NCBI RefSeq assembly: GCF_900102185.1
Contig: NZ_LT629690.1
Coordinates: 2,914,001 to 2,978,000 of the forward strand
Reading direction: 5' to 3'
Source: Terriglobus roseus
GTDB lineage: Bacteria; Acidobacteriota; Terriglobia; Terriglobales; Acidobacteriaceae
Length of the DNA stretch: 64,000 nucleotides
Shown one piece after another: positions 25,308 through 32,494 of the stretch (position 1 is the first letter of the stretch; every line of letters starts with the position of its first letter). Both the position numbers and the translations under genes were made by a program. A model generated the notes under the pieces. That model saw only the letters and a program-made list of their open reading frames with translations, was not told the origin of the DNA and searched no databases.

Positions 25308-25748
25308 CTACAGGCCCAAGCCTGCCAGGACCGTCAAATCGTCCTCGTTCAATGGCTCGGCATCCAGCTTTTCCTTGAAGTCTTCGTGGTTCACGACTTC
25401 GAGGTACGTCTGCGCTCCGAGGACCACCACTTCCGCAGTCACTTTTGCGCTTTCACGCAAAATCTGCGGCAGGAGAAGGCGCCCTGCGGCGTCGAGCTCT
25501 GCCATCTGGCCGTAATAGTTCGTTACGTCCAGAAATTTCTTGCGGGCCGGGTTCATGCTGGGGATAGCCGCCAGCTTTTCCTCGACCTTTTCCCACTCGC
25601 GGATGGGGTAGATTTCCGCGCGCTTGCCATCTTTGCTGGTGATGTAGAACTGCGGTCCGTAGGTCTCATCCACACGACGCTTGAACTCGGCGGGCAGCTT
25701 GAGCCGCCCCTTCTCGTCCACGCGTGCTGTGTGATTTCCCCGGAACAT
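25308..25748 (-). CDS. mraZ: Transcriptional regulator MraZ
   Basis: A 146-residue protein with two SpoVT/AbrB-like halves: MFRGNHTARVDEKGRLKLPAEF at the N-terminus and the second DAAGRLLLPQILRE near residue 90. MraZ forms ring-shaped oligomers that bind direct repeats upstream of its own gene and repress the dcw operon. The operator is visible at 25845-25879. Length and ATG 25748 are standard. Confidence 0.96.
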   Translation of the reverse strand: MFRGNHTARVDEKGRLKLPAEFKRRVDETYGPQFYITSKDGKRAEIYPIREWEKVEEKLAAIPSMNPARKKFLDVTNYYGQMAELDAAGRLLLPQILRESAKVTAEVVVLGAQTYLEVVNHEDFKEKLDAEPLNEDDLTVLAGLGL

Positions 25749-26195
25749 CGGTTCGTTTCACCCTTCTGTCGTACCGCCTGTGGTTCCAAAGACTGTCTTT
25801 TGGTCCACAGGAAGCCTAGAATTACTTCTAGGTGAAGAAAGATTGGACACTTTGATCCACTTTTTCCCACCACAGCCCACATCGTCTCTCTTACCGAGGC
25901 GAAACACAAGAGAGAAATTCGAGGATTTTTCCTCTTCCTTTGCGCCTTTGTGGAAAATCAAACCTGTAGATGGGTTTTCAAAAACACCACAATCAGTAGT
26001 AGTGATTTCGGTGGTTCCGTACGCCGGAAGCTACTTGTGGAGATGCTCGCTGGCATAGTAACGACCAGTTTTGGTGCATTTCCGACATGCTCATCGGCAG
26101 GAATGAAACAGTTTCGGATGCTTTTGGGGCGTTCCGAGGGCTGTTTTTGCCCCTTCAGTGGGAGGTAGTGGGAGCTTTCAGCTCTGCACGACTGG
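25749..26195. other. Non-coding leader/promoter region of the dcw operon (447 bases)
   Basis: No convincing gene lies here. It holds the MraZ operator (25845-25879), a perfect 7-bp inverted repeat CCTAGAA-ttac-TTCTAGG (25815-25832) between the operator and mraZ, a GAGGA/TCCTC dyad at 25921-25934 and one minus-strand DnaA-like 9-mer TTTTCCACA (25949-25957). No clear sigma-70 promoter was found. The part beyond about 26000 shows nothing recognisable. Confidence 0.6.
25845..25879 (-). promoter_or_regulatory. MraZ operator: four boxes at exact 10-base period
   Basis: Read on the minus strand the boxes are TGGGC (25879-25875), TGGGA (25869-25865), TGGAT (25859-25855) and TGTCC (25849-25845), each separated by five bases. 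Two match the known TGGGN consensus fully and two are degenerate. The array starts about 96 bases upstream of the mraZ start codon, the expected place for autoregulation of the dcw operon. Confidence 0.8.
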
Positions 26196-26726
26196 TTAAG
26201 CAGTTCCCTTGCGGCGCTTCTTGCGCTGCAGCATCCAGACCAGGTACGCCACGACGGCGAGGTTTACCAGCAGGATGGAGAAGTGCCAGAGGCTGGGCGC
26301 GCGATAGATCTCGAAGCTCTCCCAAGGCAGGAATGAGACCGACAGCCATAGCGTGACGAACTCTGCCCAGACGCGGCGGCGCAGAAGGCCGTAGGCTTCC
26401 GTGCAGCACAACCCAGCATAAAGAACGCTGCCCAGGCTGATGAGACGTAGCTTGTGATGCGTGACGAGCGCCACCTTGTCTGTGATGAAATCGACAACGC
26501 GGCTTTCCGGATCGAAATGCAGTTCGCGGAAGACCCGATCCACGGTGTCAGTCAGATCGTGATGGATGAAGTGCAGCGCACCGAGGCTGACGCCGAGAAA
26601 GAAGATGGCCTTGGCCAGCTTGAACAGGCCAATGAGGTACAGGCCAGAGTCGCGCGCCTCCAAATGATGGGAGGGATGCGGTGCTTTTTGGGTCTCCTGC
26701 TGCACCGTCGTCCGCTGTAAATTCAC
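26196..26726 (-). CDS. DUF2127 family membrane protein
   Basis: A 176-residue protein with about four helices and the family signature GLYLIGLFKLAKAIFFL near residue 30, then LHFIHHDLTDTVDRVF, SLGSVLYAGLCCTEAYGLLR and WAEFVTLWLSVSFLPWE. It ends in a basic tail (RKKRRKG). DUF2127 proteins are inner-membrane proteins of unknown function. GTG 26726 is preferred over GTG 26732 because AGGAG then has a five-base spacing. It is divergent from the fasciclin gene. Confidence 0.82.
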   Translation of the reverse strand: MNLQRTTVQQETQKAPHPSHHLEARDSGLYLIGLFKLAKAIFFLGVSLGALHFIHHDLTDTVDRVFRELHFDPESRVVDFITDKVALVTHHKLRLISLGSVLYAGLCCTEAYGLLRRRVWAEFVTLWLSVSFLPWESFEIYRAPSLWHFSILLVNLAVVAYLVWMLQRKKRRKGTA

Positions 26727-26879
26727 GTCCACTCCTATAGTTGAAAGTTCGCGTCGGGCATTGTCAATGTCCGGAACGAGAATGCATTTGCATGGGTATA
26801 CGCATTGGAACGAAGTTTCGCATTAAAAGCAGATGACACGACGACGATGAGATACATCTGAAGTAGAGCGGAGACAGGA

Positions 26880-27431
26880 ATGAAGACATTCAAAGGCGTG
26901 GCCGTGGTGCTGGTCTGCATGAGTTGCAGTGTGTACGCAGCCAGACAAAAGAGTACGGAGGTGGGTGGTGTTCAGATGCCGGCGAAGAATTCGATTGCGG
27001 AGAACTCTGCAGCGTCGCCGGTTCTGACGACCTTCGCTACGGATATGAAAAGCACCGGGCTGGAAGAGAAGCTGAACGACAAAGGTCCCTACACAGTATT
27101 CGCGCCGACCGACGATGCGTTTAAGAAGCTGCCTGCAGGGACCGCGGATGGTCTGCGGAAGCCGGAGAACAGCGCGGACCTGACAAAGGTGCTGAGCTAT
27201 CTTGTGGTGCCCGGAAAGATCACTTCCGCGAAGCTGAAGAAGATGGTGAAGAAAGGACATGGCACAGCGACACTGACGAGCATTGAAGGTGAAACCATCA
27301 CCGTAAAGAATGCCGACGACGTGATCACGCTGACCGACGACAAAGGAAACTCTGCCGTGATTCTGACTGCGGATGTACCGCAGAAGAATGGCCTGATTCA
27401 CATTGTGGACGGAGTATTGCTACCGAACTAG
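26880..27431 (+). CDS. Secreted fasciclin (FAS1) domain protein
   Basis: A 183-residue exported protein with a signal peptide (to about residue 21) and one FAS1 domain over residues 45-183. Domain hallmarks are the H1 box GPYTVFAPTDDAFKKLP and the H2-like end NGLIHIVDGVLLPN. Such small FAS1 proteins are periplasmic or surface adhesion proteins of mostly unknown partners. ATG 26880 has GGAG seven bases upstream. A strong terminator follows, so it is a single-gene unit. Confidence 0.9.
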   Translation: MKTFKGVAVVLVCMSCSVYAARQKSTEVGGVQMPAKNSIAENSAASPVLTTFATDMKSTGLEEKLNDKGPYTVFAPTDDAFKKLPAGTADGLRKPENSADLTKVLSYLVVPGKITSAKLKKMVKKGHGTATLTSIEGETITVKNADDVITLTDDKGNSAVILTADVPQKNGLIHIVDGVLLPN

Positions 27432-27435
27432 TCAG

Positions 27436-27490
27436 AAAGAGCGAGGAGCCGGTGCCGTGAGGGCGGCATCCCGGCTCCTCGCTCTTTGTT
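27436..27490 (+). terminator. Terminator after the fasciclin gene
   Basis: A 17-bp stem (27436-27452 with 27471-27487; core GAGCGAGGAGCCGG / CCGGCTCCTCGCTC) encloses an inner TGCCG/CGGCA stem. The arms begin with AAA and end with TTT, so it may work in both directions, also for the converging iron module. Confidence 0.82.
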
Positions 27491-27529
27491 CACGCAGAGG
27501 CTAGTCGGCGCGAACAAATGCGGATGTGA

Positions 27530-28210
27530 CTACAGCTCAACCCACTGGCGCAGCAGGTTGTGATACACCCCTGTCAGTTCCACTACAGACTCGTGATCGG
27601 GCCCGTCGCGGTTGAGCTTTTGAATGGCCACATCAAGGCTCAGCAAGAGCGAACGCTGATCGTCGCTGCGCACCATGCTCTGCATCCAGAAGAACGAACA
27701 GACGCGCGCGCCACGCGTGACAGGACGTACATGATGCAGGCTGGTGGAGGGATAGAGGATCGCATCACCCGCAGGTAGCTTCACGCTCTTGCTACCGTAT
27801 GTGTCTTCAATGACCAGCTCGCCACCGTCGTACTCATCGGGCTCGCTAAAGAAAAGCGTCATGGAGAGATCGGTACGAACGTATTCGCCAGTGCTGTTAA
27901 TGCGGCGCACGGAGTTGTCTACGTGATTGCCAAAGGACTGGCCACCTGTATAGCGATTGAAGAGTGGCGGGAAGATCTTCTTCGGTAATGCTGCCGATAC
28001 AAAAACAGGATTCCGATTGAGCGCTGTAAGGATCTCCTTGCCGATCTCAATCGCAACAGGATTCGTCTCGGACAACTGCATGTTGTCTTTCACCTGCGCG
28101 GATTGATATCCGGCGGTGACTTTGCCATCGACCCAATCGGTGGAGTCGAGCATGGCGCGGAAACGCTTGACCTGTTCTGCGGTGAGAACTTCAGGAACCT
28201 GTATCAGCAC
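27530..28210 (-). CDS. piuC: PKHD-type Fe(II)/2-oxoglutarate hydroxylase PiuC
   Basis: A 226-residue cupin-fold dioxygenase of the PiuC/YbiX family. The iron triad is visible: HVDNS (His and Asp, HxD) near residue 96, and the distal His in [10 protein letters not shown] near 160, followed by the Arg that binds 2-oxoglutarate. [15 protein letters not shown] and [12 protein letters not shown] are family signatures. These enzymes occur next to TonB-dependent siderophore receptors, but their substrate is not established. GTG 28210 has GAGG upstream. It is last in a three-gene unit after the receptor and the Sel1 gene. Confidence 0.92.
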   Translation of the reverse strand: MLIQVPEVLTAEQVKRFRAMLDSTDWVDGKVTAGYQSAQVKDNMQLSETNPVAIEIGKEILTALNRNPVFVSAALPKKIFPPLFNRYTGGQSFGNHVDNSVRRINSTGEYVRTDLSMTLFFSEPDEYDGGELVIEDTYGSKSVKLPAGDAILYPSTSLHHVRPVTRGARVCSFFWMQSMVRSDDQRSLLLSLDVAIQKLNRDGPDHESVVELTGVYHNLLRQWVEL

Positions 28211-28244
28211 AGCTTGGACCTCAATTCAGCGGAGCAGAAAACGC

Positions 28245-28934
28245 TTATGCGTTTTGCGGCTCCGGGAGTGTACTGGCGAATGCATGCAGAGCAGGCACAG
28301 GCCATTGCAAAAGAAAGTGCTTCATCTTTGCGATGAAAGCGGGTGTTGCGGTTTCAGGAACTTTGCGGAGCCACTGAATGGCACCGGCGATATCGCCATC
28401 GGTGATGAGCATGCGCGCGTGGTTGAACTGACCGCGGAAATCGCCACCTTCAGCAGCACGCAGATAGTGCTCGCGAGCAATGGCCATATCTTTCTTGACC
28501 ACCCAGCCGTCTTCATAAAAGCCACCAAGGATGTTGATGGACTTCACGTGATTTAACGCAGCAGCTTTGCGGAACCAGTGGATCGCTTCCACCTTGTCTT
28601 CCGGCACTCCACTGCCAAGCGTGAGCAACGTAGCCAGGTTGTACATGCCCCAGTCGAGGCCCTTCTCCGCTGCTTTGCGAAACCATGGAGCAGCGAGAGT
28701 GGCACTGGGAGCGATGCCCCATCCTTGATCAAGGCAACGACCGACCATGTTCATGGCCATTACATCGCCACCACGGGCTGCACGTTCAAACCAATGAAGT
28801 GCTGCCGTGGCGTTATGCGGGACGAGCTTGCCGTCCAGCAGCATCTGGCCATAGATAAGCTGGGCCTCGCACACACCGCGTTCTGCTGCGGCGCGTACGA
28901 GGTTCAGATCGTCTTGTGTTGCCTGTTTCTGCAC
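28245..28934 (-). CDS. Sel1-repeat protein in the iron uptake module
   Basis: A 229-residue protein made of about five Sel1-like helical repeats (AALHWFERAARGGDVMAMNMVG, then LAAPWFRKAAEKGLDWGMYNLA and EAIHWFRKAAALNHVKSINILG), the TPR-like type used for protein binding. No clear signal peptide is visible, so it is probably cytoplasmic. The GTG start at 28934 lies six bases after the receptor stop codon. The same receptor-Sel1-PiuC grouping is known around piuA in pseudomonads. The role is unknown. Confidence 0.85.
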   Translation of the reverse strand: MQKQATQDDLNLVRAAAERGVCEAQLIYGQMLLDGKLVPHNATAALHWFERAARGGDVMAMNMVGRCLDQGWGIAPSATLAAPWFRKAAEKGLDWGMYNLATLLTLGSGVPEDKVEAIHWFRKAAALNHVKSINILGGFYEDGWVVKKDMAIAREHYLRAAEGGDFRGQFNHARMLITDGDIAGAIQWLRKVPETATPAFIAKMKHFLLQWPVPALHAFASTLPEPQNA

Positions 28935-28940
28935 TGTTGT

Positions 28941-31646
28941 CTACCAGTGAACGTTGAAAGCCACGCGGCCCGTACGGCCCGGCGCCAACAGTGCGAAGTG
29001 AGTGGTGTAAGCCTGCAGGAAGTACGCCTTGTCGCCCACGTTGAGCAGGTTGCCCTGCAACTCGATGTGGGAGTTGAAGCGGTAGGCTGCGAACAGATCC
29101 ACACGCGTGTAACCAGGAACCCACTTGGTGGAGTAGATCGTGGTTGGGTTATCGGCACCAAAGATCTTGCCTGCACCGTACAGACCACCACCAACGTTCA
29201 GCTTGCGCGTCAGGCTGTAGTAGCTGCTGATGCTGTAGCTGTTCTCTGGCGTATTCGGGTAACGACGTCCGTTCTGGAGACCAGCTGCCACACCCGCACC
29301 ACCTGCATTCGTCAGGATGGCGTTCATGAACGTGTAGCCAGCGAATACCTGCCACTTGCGGTTGAGATAGCCGGTGATACCGAAGTCAGCACCGCGGTTG
29401 CGGCGTGTACCAACTGCTGCAATGGTGCTGTCCGCGAGAGTGATACGCACGTTCTGTGTGTCGGACTGGAACCATGCACCGGTTGCGAGTGCCTTGCCGC
29501 CGAACAGTTCATACTTCACGCCCACTTCTTCCATGCGGGTCTTTTCGGGTGGCAGAGTGTTGTTGCCTGCGGTGTTCAGGCCAGATGGATCCTGTCCCTG
29601 TCCCAGAGAATTACCAGGAGGCGTCGCGGAGCTGCTCACCGTGCCGTAGATCGTCGCCTTCTGCGTCGGCTTGTAAGCGACAGCGGCCTGGTAGTTGACC
29701 AAATCAAACAGCGCGGGGGTGATGGTGGGAGCAACCGTGATGCTACGCATCCCAAGAATCGGTGTGCGGTAGGTCGTGTTGTAGTGGTCGTAGCGGATGC
29801 CGCCCGTCAACTGGAACTTTCCGAGACGCGCCGAGTCGAAGCCATAGACCGAACGCGTGCCGATGACCTGGCGGCTGGGGATGTTGTTCCGCAGGATGGA
29901 GTTCGTCATCACAGCGCCGGACGTGCCACCGTCTTTACGCGAGGTCACACCAGCCCATGCGTCATCCCCGGTGGGATTCAGCAGGTCCGTGCAATAGTTA
30001 CCGCCTGCCGCGCCCAGCACTGCGCAACGGGTTTCGCTAAGAGCTACGGTCGCTCCGGTCACCGAGTTCTTCACATTGAAGGTCGGAACCACAGGAATAT
30101 CCGGGCCGGTGGTGGCAGTGATTGCCTGCGTCGGATCAAGAGCACCAACCGAGTAGGTCGAGTTCCAGCTGCGCTCGCGAGAGAATTCTGCACCAACCGC
30201 ATAGGTGTGCTGGATGGAACCGATCTTGCCAGAGCCAGCGATGTCAGTCTGGTTGATGTTGGTGTCTACCCACGCAAGGCGCTGCTGGGCGCGACGATAG
30301 ACCAAGCCGTAATAGATGTTGCCCTGGCTGTCGTCGGCCATGGAATAGACGTAGTTCTGGTTCGACTTGCCATAACGATAGGAATTGCGGATGACCGAAG
30401 TTTCCGTCAGCTTGTATTCCGCACGGCCAAACGCGGTATTCACGTTAGAGTCGCTAAAGTCACGCGAATTGAAACCGTAGAACGCCTTGCGATTCACCAA
30501 CAGCGGTTGGCCATCGCCCGTTTGATAGACCTGCGCGCGACCGTCGATACGGGCAAAGAAGGTGGGGTTGTTGTACGGGATGCCGGGGTCTGGACGATCG
30601 TGCGATTTGATCCAGTAGTAGTTGGTATCAAAATGCAGGCGCTTGGTGGCAGAGAACGAAAGCGACGGTGCGAGACCGTAGCGGCCATTGTGTACAAAGT
30701 CGCGCCCGGCAACGTCTGCGTCCGTCCACATACCAGCCAGGCGGCCAGAGGCCCAGCTTGTCAGCTTTGCATTGCCATCGATCGTGCCACGGAAGAAGTT
30801 GCTGGTGCCGGGGCTGAACGTTCCATTGAGGAAGTTTTCGCGGCGAGCCATCTTCGAGTTGAGATTGATGCTGCCACCGCCTGCGGAACGACCGGCGAAC
30901 GTACCGCTAGGTCCCTTCGAGACTTCCACCGACTCCACGTCAAACACTTCACGCGATTGCGCACCGATGTCGCGCATGCCGTCGACGAATGTGCTGCTTT
31001 GCGCGTCCACGCCGCGGATGTACGGGCGGTCGCCGATGGGGTTGCCGCCTTCTCCGGCACCGAATGCGATGCCCGGCACTGTACGCAGCGCTTCCACCAG
31101 GGTGGTGGAGGCAGTGTTGGAGATGATCGTCTCTGGGATAACTGTGAGCGTCTGCGGCAGATCGCGCAGCGGCGCGGTGTACTTCAGAGACATCATCTCT
31201 GCGCTTGCCGTAACAGTCACGTCCTGGCCCGTGGCGTGCAATGCAATCTGCACACGGTCTGCAGAGACGAAATCCGCAGACATGTTGGTGCCCTGCAGTG
31301 CAGCGGTCAACGCCTCTTGAGCGGTAAGCACTCCGTGCACACCGGGCGAAGGCATGGATGTGTACTTCTCGGGAACGGACACCTTAATACCGAGTGCCGT
31401 TTCGAGCGATGCAGCGACCTGGCCCAGAGTACCGGCCGGAATGTCGAACTTGTGAACCTGCTGGCTGGGCCGCGCCTGTTCGTCGGTGGGAACCGTGTCG
31501 GTCGATGGCTTTGCCTTGTTACCTTCTTTATCTTTGTCAGCAGTCGTGGCAGCCTCTGACTGCAGTGTGCCCATGGCAAACATGGCAAGGGTGCCGGTCA
31601 GCATCAGCTTTCCGCGCAGGCGAGTAGAATCTTCGTTCTTCTTCAT
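28941..31646 (-). CDS. TonB-dependent siderophore receptor with STN domain
   Basis: A 901-residue outer-membrane receptor. Order: signal peptide (to about residue 32), a secretin/TonB short N-terminal (STN) domain at about 65-115 (FDIPAGTLGQVAASLETALG), a TonB-box-like DVTVTAS, the plug (LPQTLTVIPETII, RPYIRGVDAQSSTFVDGMRD, GPSGTFAGRSAGGGSIN) and a 22-strand barrel ending in GRTGRVAFNVHW with a terminal aromatic. The plug and barrel fit catecholate receptors such as Fiu/PiuA. STN domains usually signal to an anti-sigma factor, but none is adjacent. The following Sel1 and PiuC genes support a role in iron uptake. Confidence 0.93.
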   Translation of the reverse strand: MKKNEDSTRLRGKLMLTGTLAMFAMGTLQSEAATTADKDKEGNKAKPSTDTVPTDEQARPSQQVHKFDIPAGTLGQVAASLETALGIKVSVPEKYTSMPSPGVHGVLTAQEALTAALQGTNMSADFVSADRVQIALHATGQDVTVTASAEMMSLKYTAPLRDLPQTLTVIPETIISNTASTTLVEALRTVPGIAFGAGEGGNPIGDRPYIRGVDAQSSTFVDGMRDIGAQSREVFDVESVEVSKGPSGTFAGRSAGGGSINLNSKMARRENFLNGTFSPGTSNFFRGTIDGNAKLTSWASGRLAGMWTDADVAGRDFVHNGRYGLAPSLSFSATKRLHFDTNYYWIKSHDRPDPGIPYNNPTFFARIDGRAQVYQTGDGQPLLVNRKAFYGFNSRDFSDSNVNTAFGRAEYKLTETSVIRNSYRYGKSNQNYVYSMADDSQGNIYYGLVYRRAQQRLAWVDTNINQTDIAGSGKIGSIQHTYAVGAEFSRERSWNSTYSVGALDPTQAITATTGPDIPVVPTFNVKNSVTGATVALSETRCAVLGAAGGNYCTDLLNPTGDDAWAGVTSRKDGGTSGAVMTNSILRNNIPSRQVIGTRSVYGFDSARLGKFQLTGGIRYDHYNTTYRTPILGMRSITVAPTITPALFDLVNYQAAVAYKPTQKATIYGTVSSSATPPGNSLGQGQDPSGLNTAGNNTLPPEKTRMEEVGVKYELFGGKALATGAWFQSDTQNVRITLADSTIAAVGTRRNRGADFGITGYLNRKWQVFAGYTFMNAILTNAGGAGVAAGLQNGRRYPNTPENSYSISSYYSLTRKLNVGGGLYGAGKIFGADNPTTIYSTKWVPGYTRVDLFAAYRFNSHIELQGNLLNVGDKAYFLQAYTTHFALLAPGRTGRVAFNVHW

Positions 31647-31948
31647 TTTCAGTAACGCTCCGGGGCTTGGGCTCGCGCGTGAGACGTGCGTGCCCTAAAT
31701 CATTCACGTGCGAAGTCCCTCAACTACGCGCTCAAACGAACCGGCTGCAGGACGCGGGAAAAGCCACCACCCAGAAGGCGGGAACCACATCTACGACCGC
31801 AGCAGTCCGATATGAAAAAAGATTACACGAACAAGGACCGATTGAGTCCATTATTTTTCGGACTTTATTGGTCCTTGATCGATTACCGGCAACGGAATGC
31901 TCGTAGCGCGCCTCTACACTGCTAACTGGAACGGAGAAATAACGAACG
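31647..31948. other. Divergent non-coding region, receptor / SRPBCC gene (302 bases)
   Basis: No gene is supported here. The main feature is a long nested palindrome at 31832-31877. No classical Fur box or clear sigma-70 promoter was found by eye, though iron control of the receptor would be expected. Confidence 0.5.
31832..31877. repeat. Nested 46-base palindrome upstream of the siderophore receptor
   Basis: Outer arms CAAGGACC (31832-31839) and GGTCCTTG (31870-31877) are perfect; inner arms AGTCC (31845-31849) and GGACT (31860-31864) are also perfect, around an AT-rich centre. It lies about 185 bases before the receptor and 71 before the SRPBCC gene. It may be an operator or a cruciform-forming site. 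Confidence 0.5.
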
Positions 31949-32458
31949 ATGGTCCATATCCTGGAGTCGGAACAGTGGCTTCCCTTCTCTGTCCCGATGG
32001 TGTTCGCCTTCCTGGCGAACCCGCAGAATCTGCCGCCGCTGATGCCTGCGTGGCAGCAGGCGCGGATTGAGGAGTTGAGGCTGATTGCACCGCCTGCACC
32101 TCCGGCTGGATCACCAAGCCGACTGGGAACGGGCGTTGGGACGACCATGATCCTCAGCTTCCGGATGTTGCCAGGGCTTCCCATGCGGATGAACTGGCAT
32201 GCCGCGATTTCAGAGTTTGAGTGGAACGATCACTTTGTCGATCGGCAGACCGCCGGGCCTTTTGCGTTCTGGCGGCACCGTCACAGTGTGAAGGAAGAGA
32301 TGCGGGATGGCGTGCCAGGCACGCTGGCGAAAGACCGCGTGGAGTACAAACTGCCGCTGGGGCCGGTGGGCGATCTGCTGCATACGATCACTGTTAGAGC
32401 TCAGATGGAGCGGATATTCGCCTATCGGAAGAAACGGATGGCGGAGCTGATGCCATAG
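31949..32458 (+). CDS. SRPBCC (START-like) family protein
   Basis: A 169-residue cytoplasmic protein of the SRPBCC/cyclase-like fold. The opening VHILESEQWLPFSVPMVFAFLANPQNLPPL and the later MNWHAAISEFEWNDHFVDRQ and AFWRHRHSVKE fit a family of small ligand-binding proteins often annotated as coenzyme Q-binding or cyclase-like. Substrate unknown. ATG 31949 has GGAG somewhat far upstream. It is convergent with dxs. Confidence 0.8.
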   Translation: MVHILESEQWLPFSVPMVFAFLANPQNLPPLMPAWQQARIEELRLIAPPAPPAGSPSRLGTGVGTTMILSFRMLPGLPMRMNWHAAISEFEWNDHFVDRQTAGPFAFWRHRHSVKEEMRDGVPGTLAKDRVEYKLPLGPVGDLLHTITVRAQMERIFAYRKKRMAELMP

Positions 32459-32494
32459 TTCGTGGAACGTGTGACATCACGCGCGCGCTGACGT

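Noticed and set aside
28578-31559. A 993-codon open frame on the plus strand opposite the TonB-dependent receptor
   Set aside because: The translation is rich in Cys, His and Arg without domains, typical of an antisense shadow in GC-rich DNA; the minus-strand receptor explains the region fully.
31647-31948. A Fur box upstream of the siderophore receptor
   Set aside because: No stretch resembles GATAATGATAATCATTATC closely enough; the palindrome found there is of a different type.
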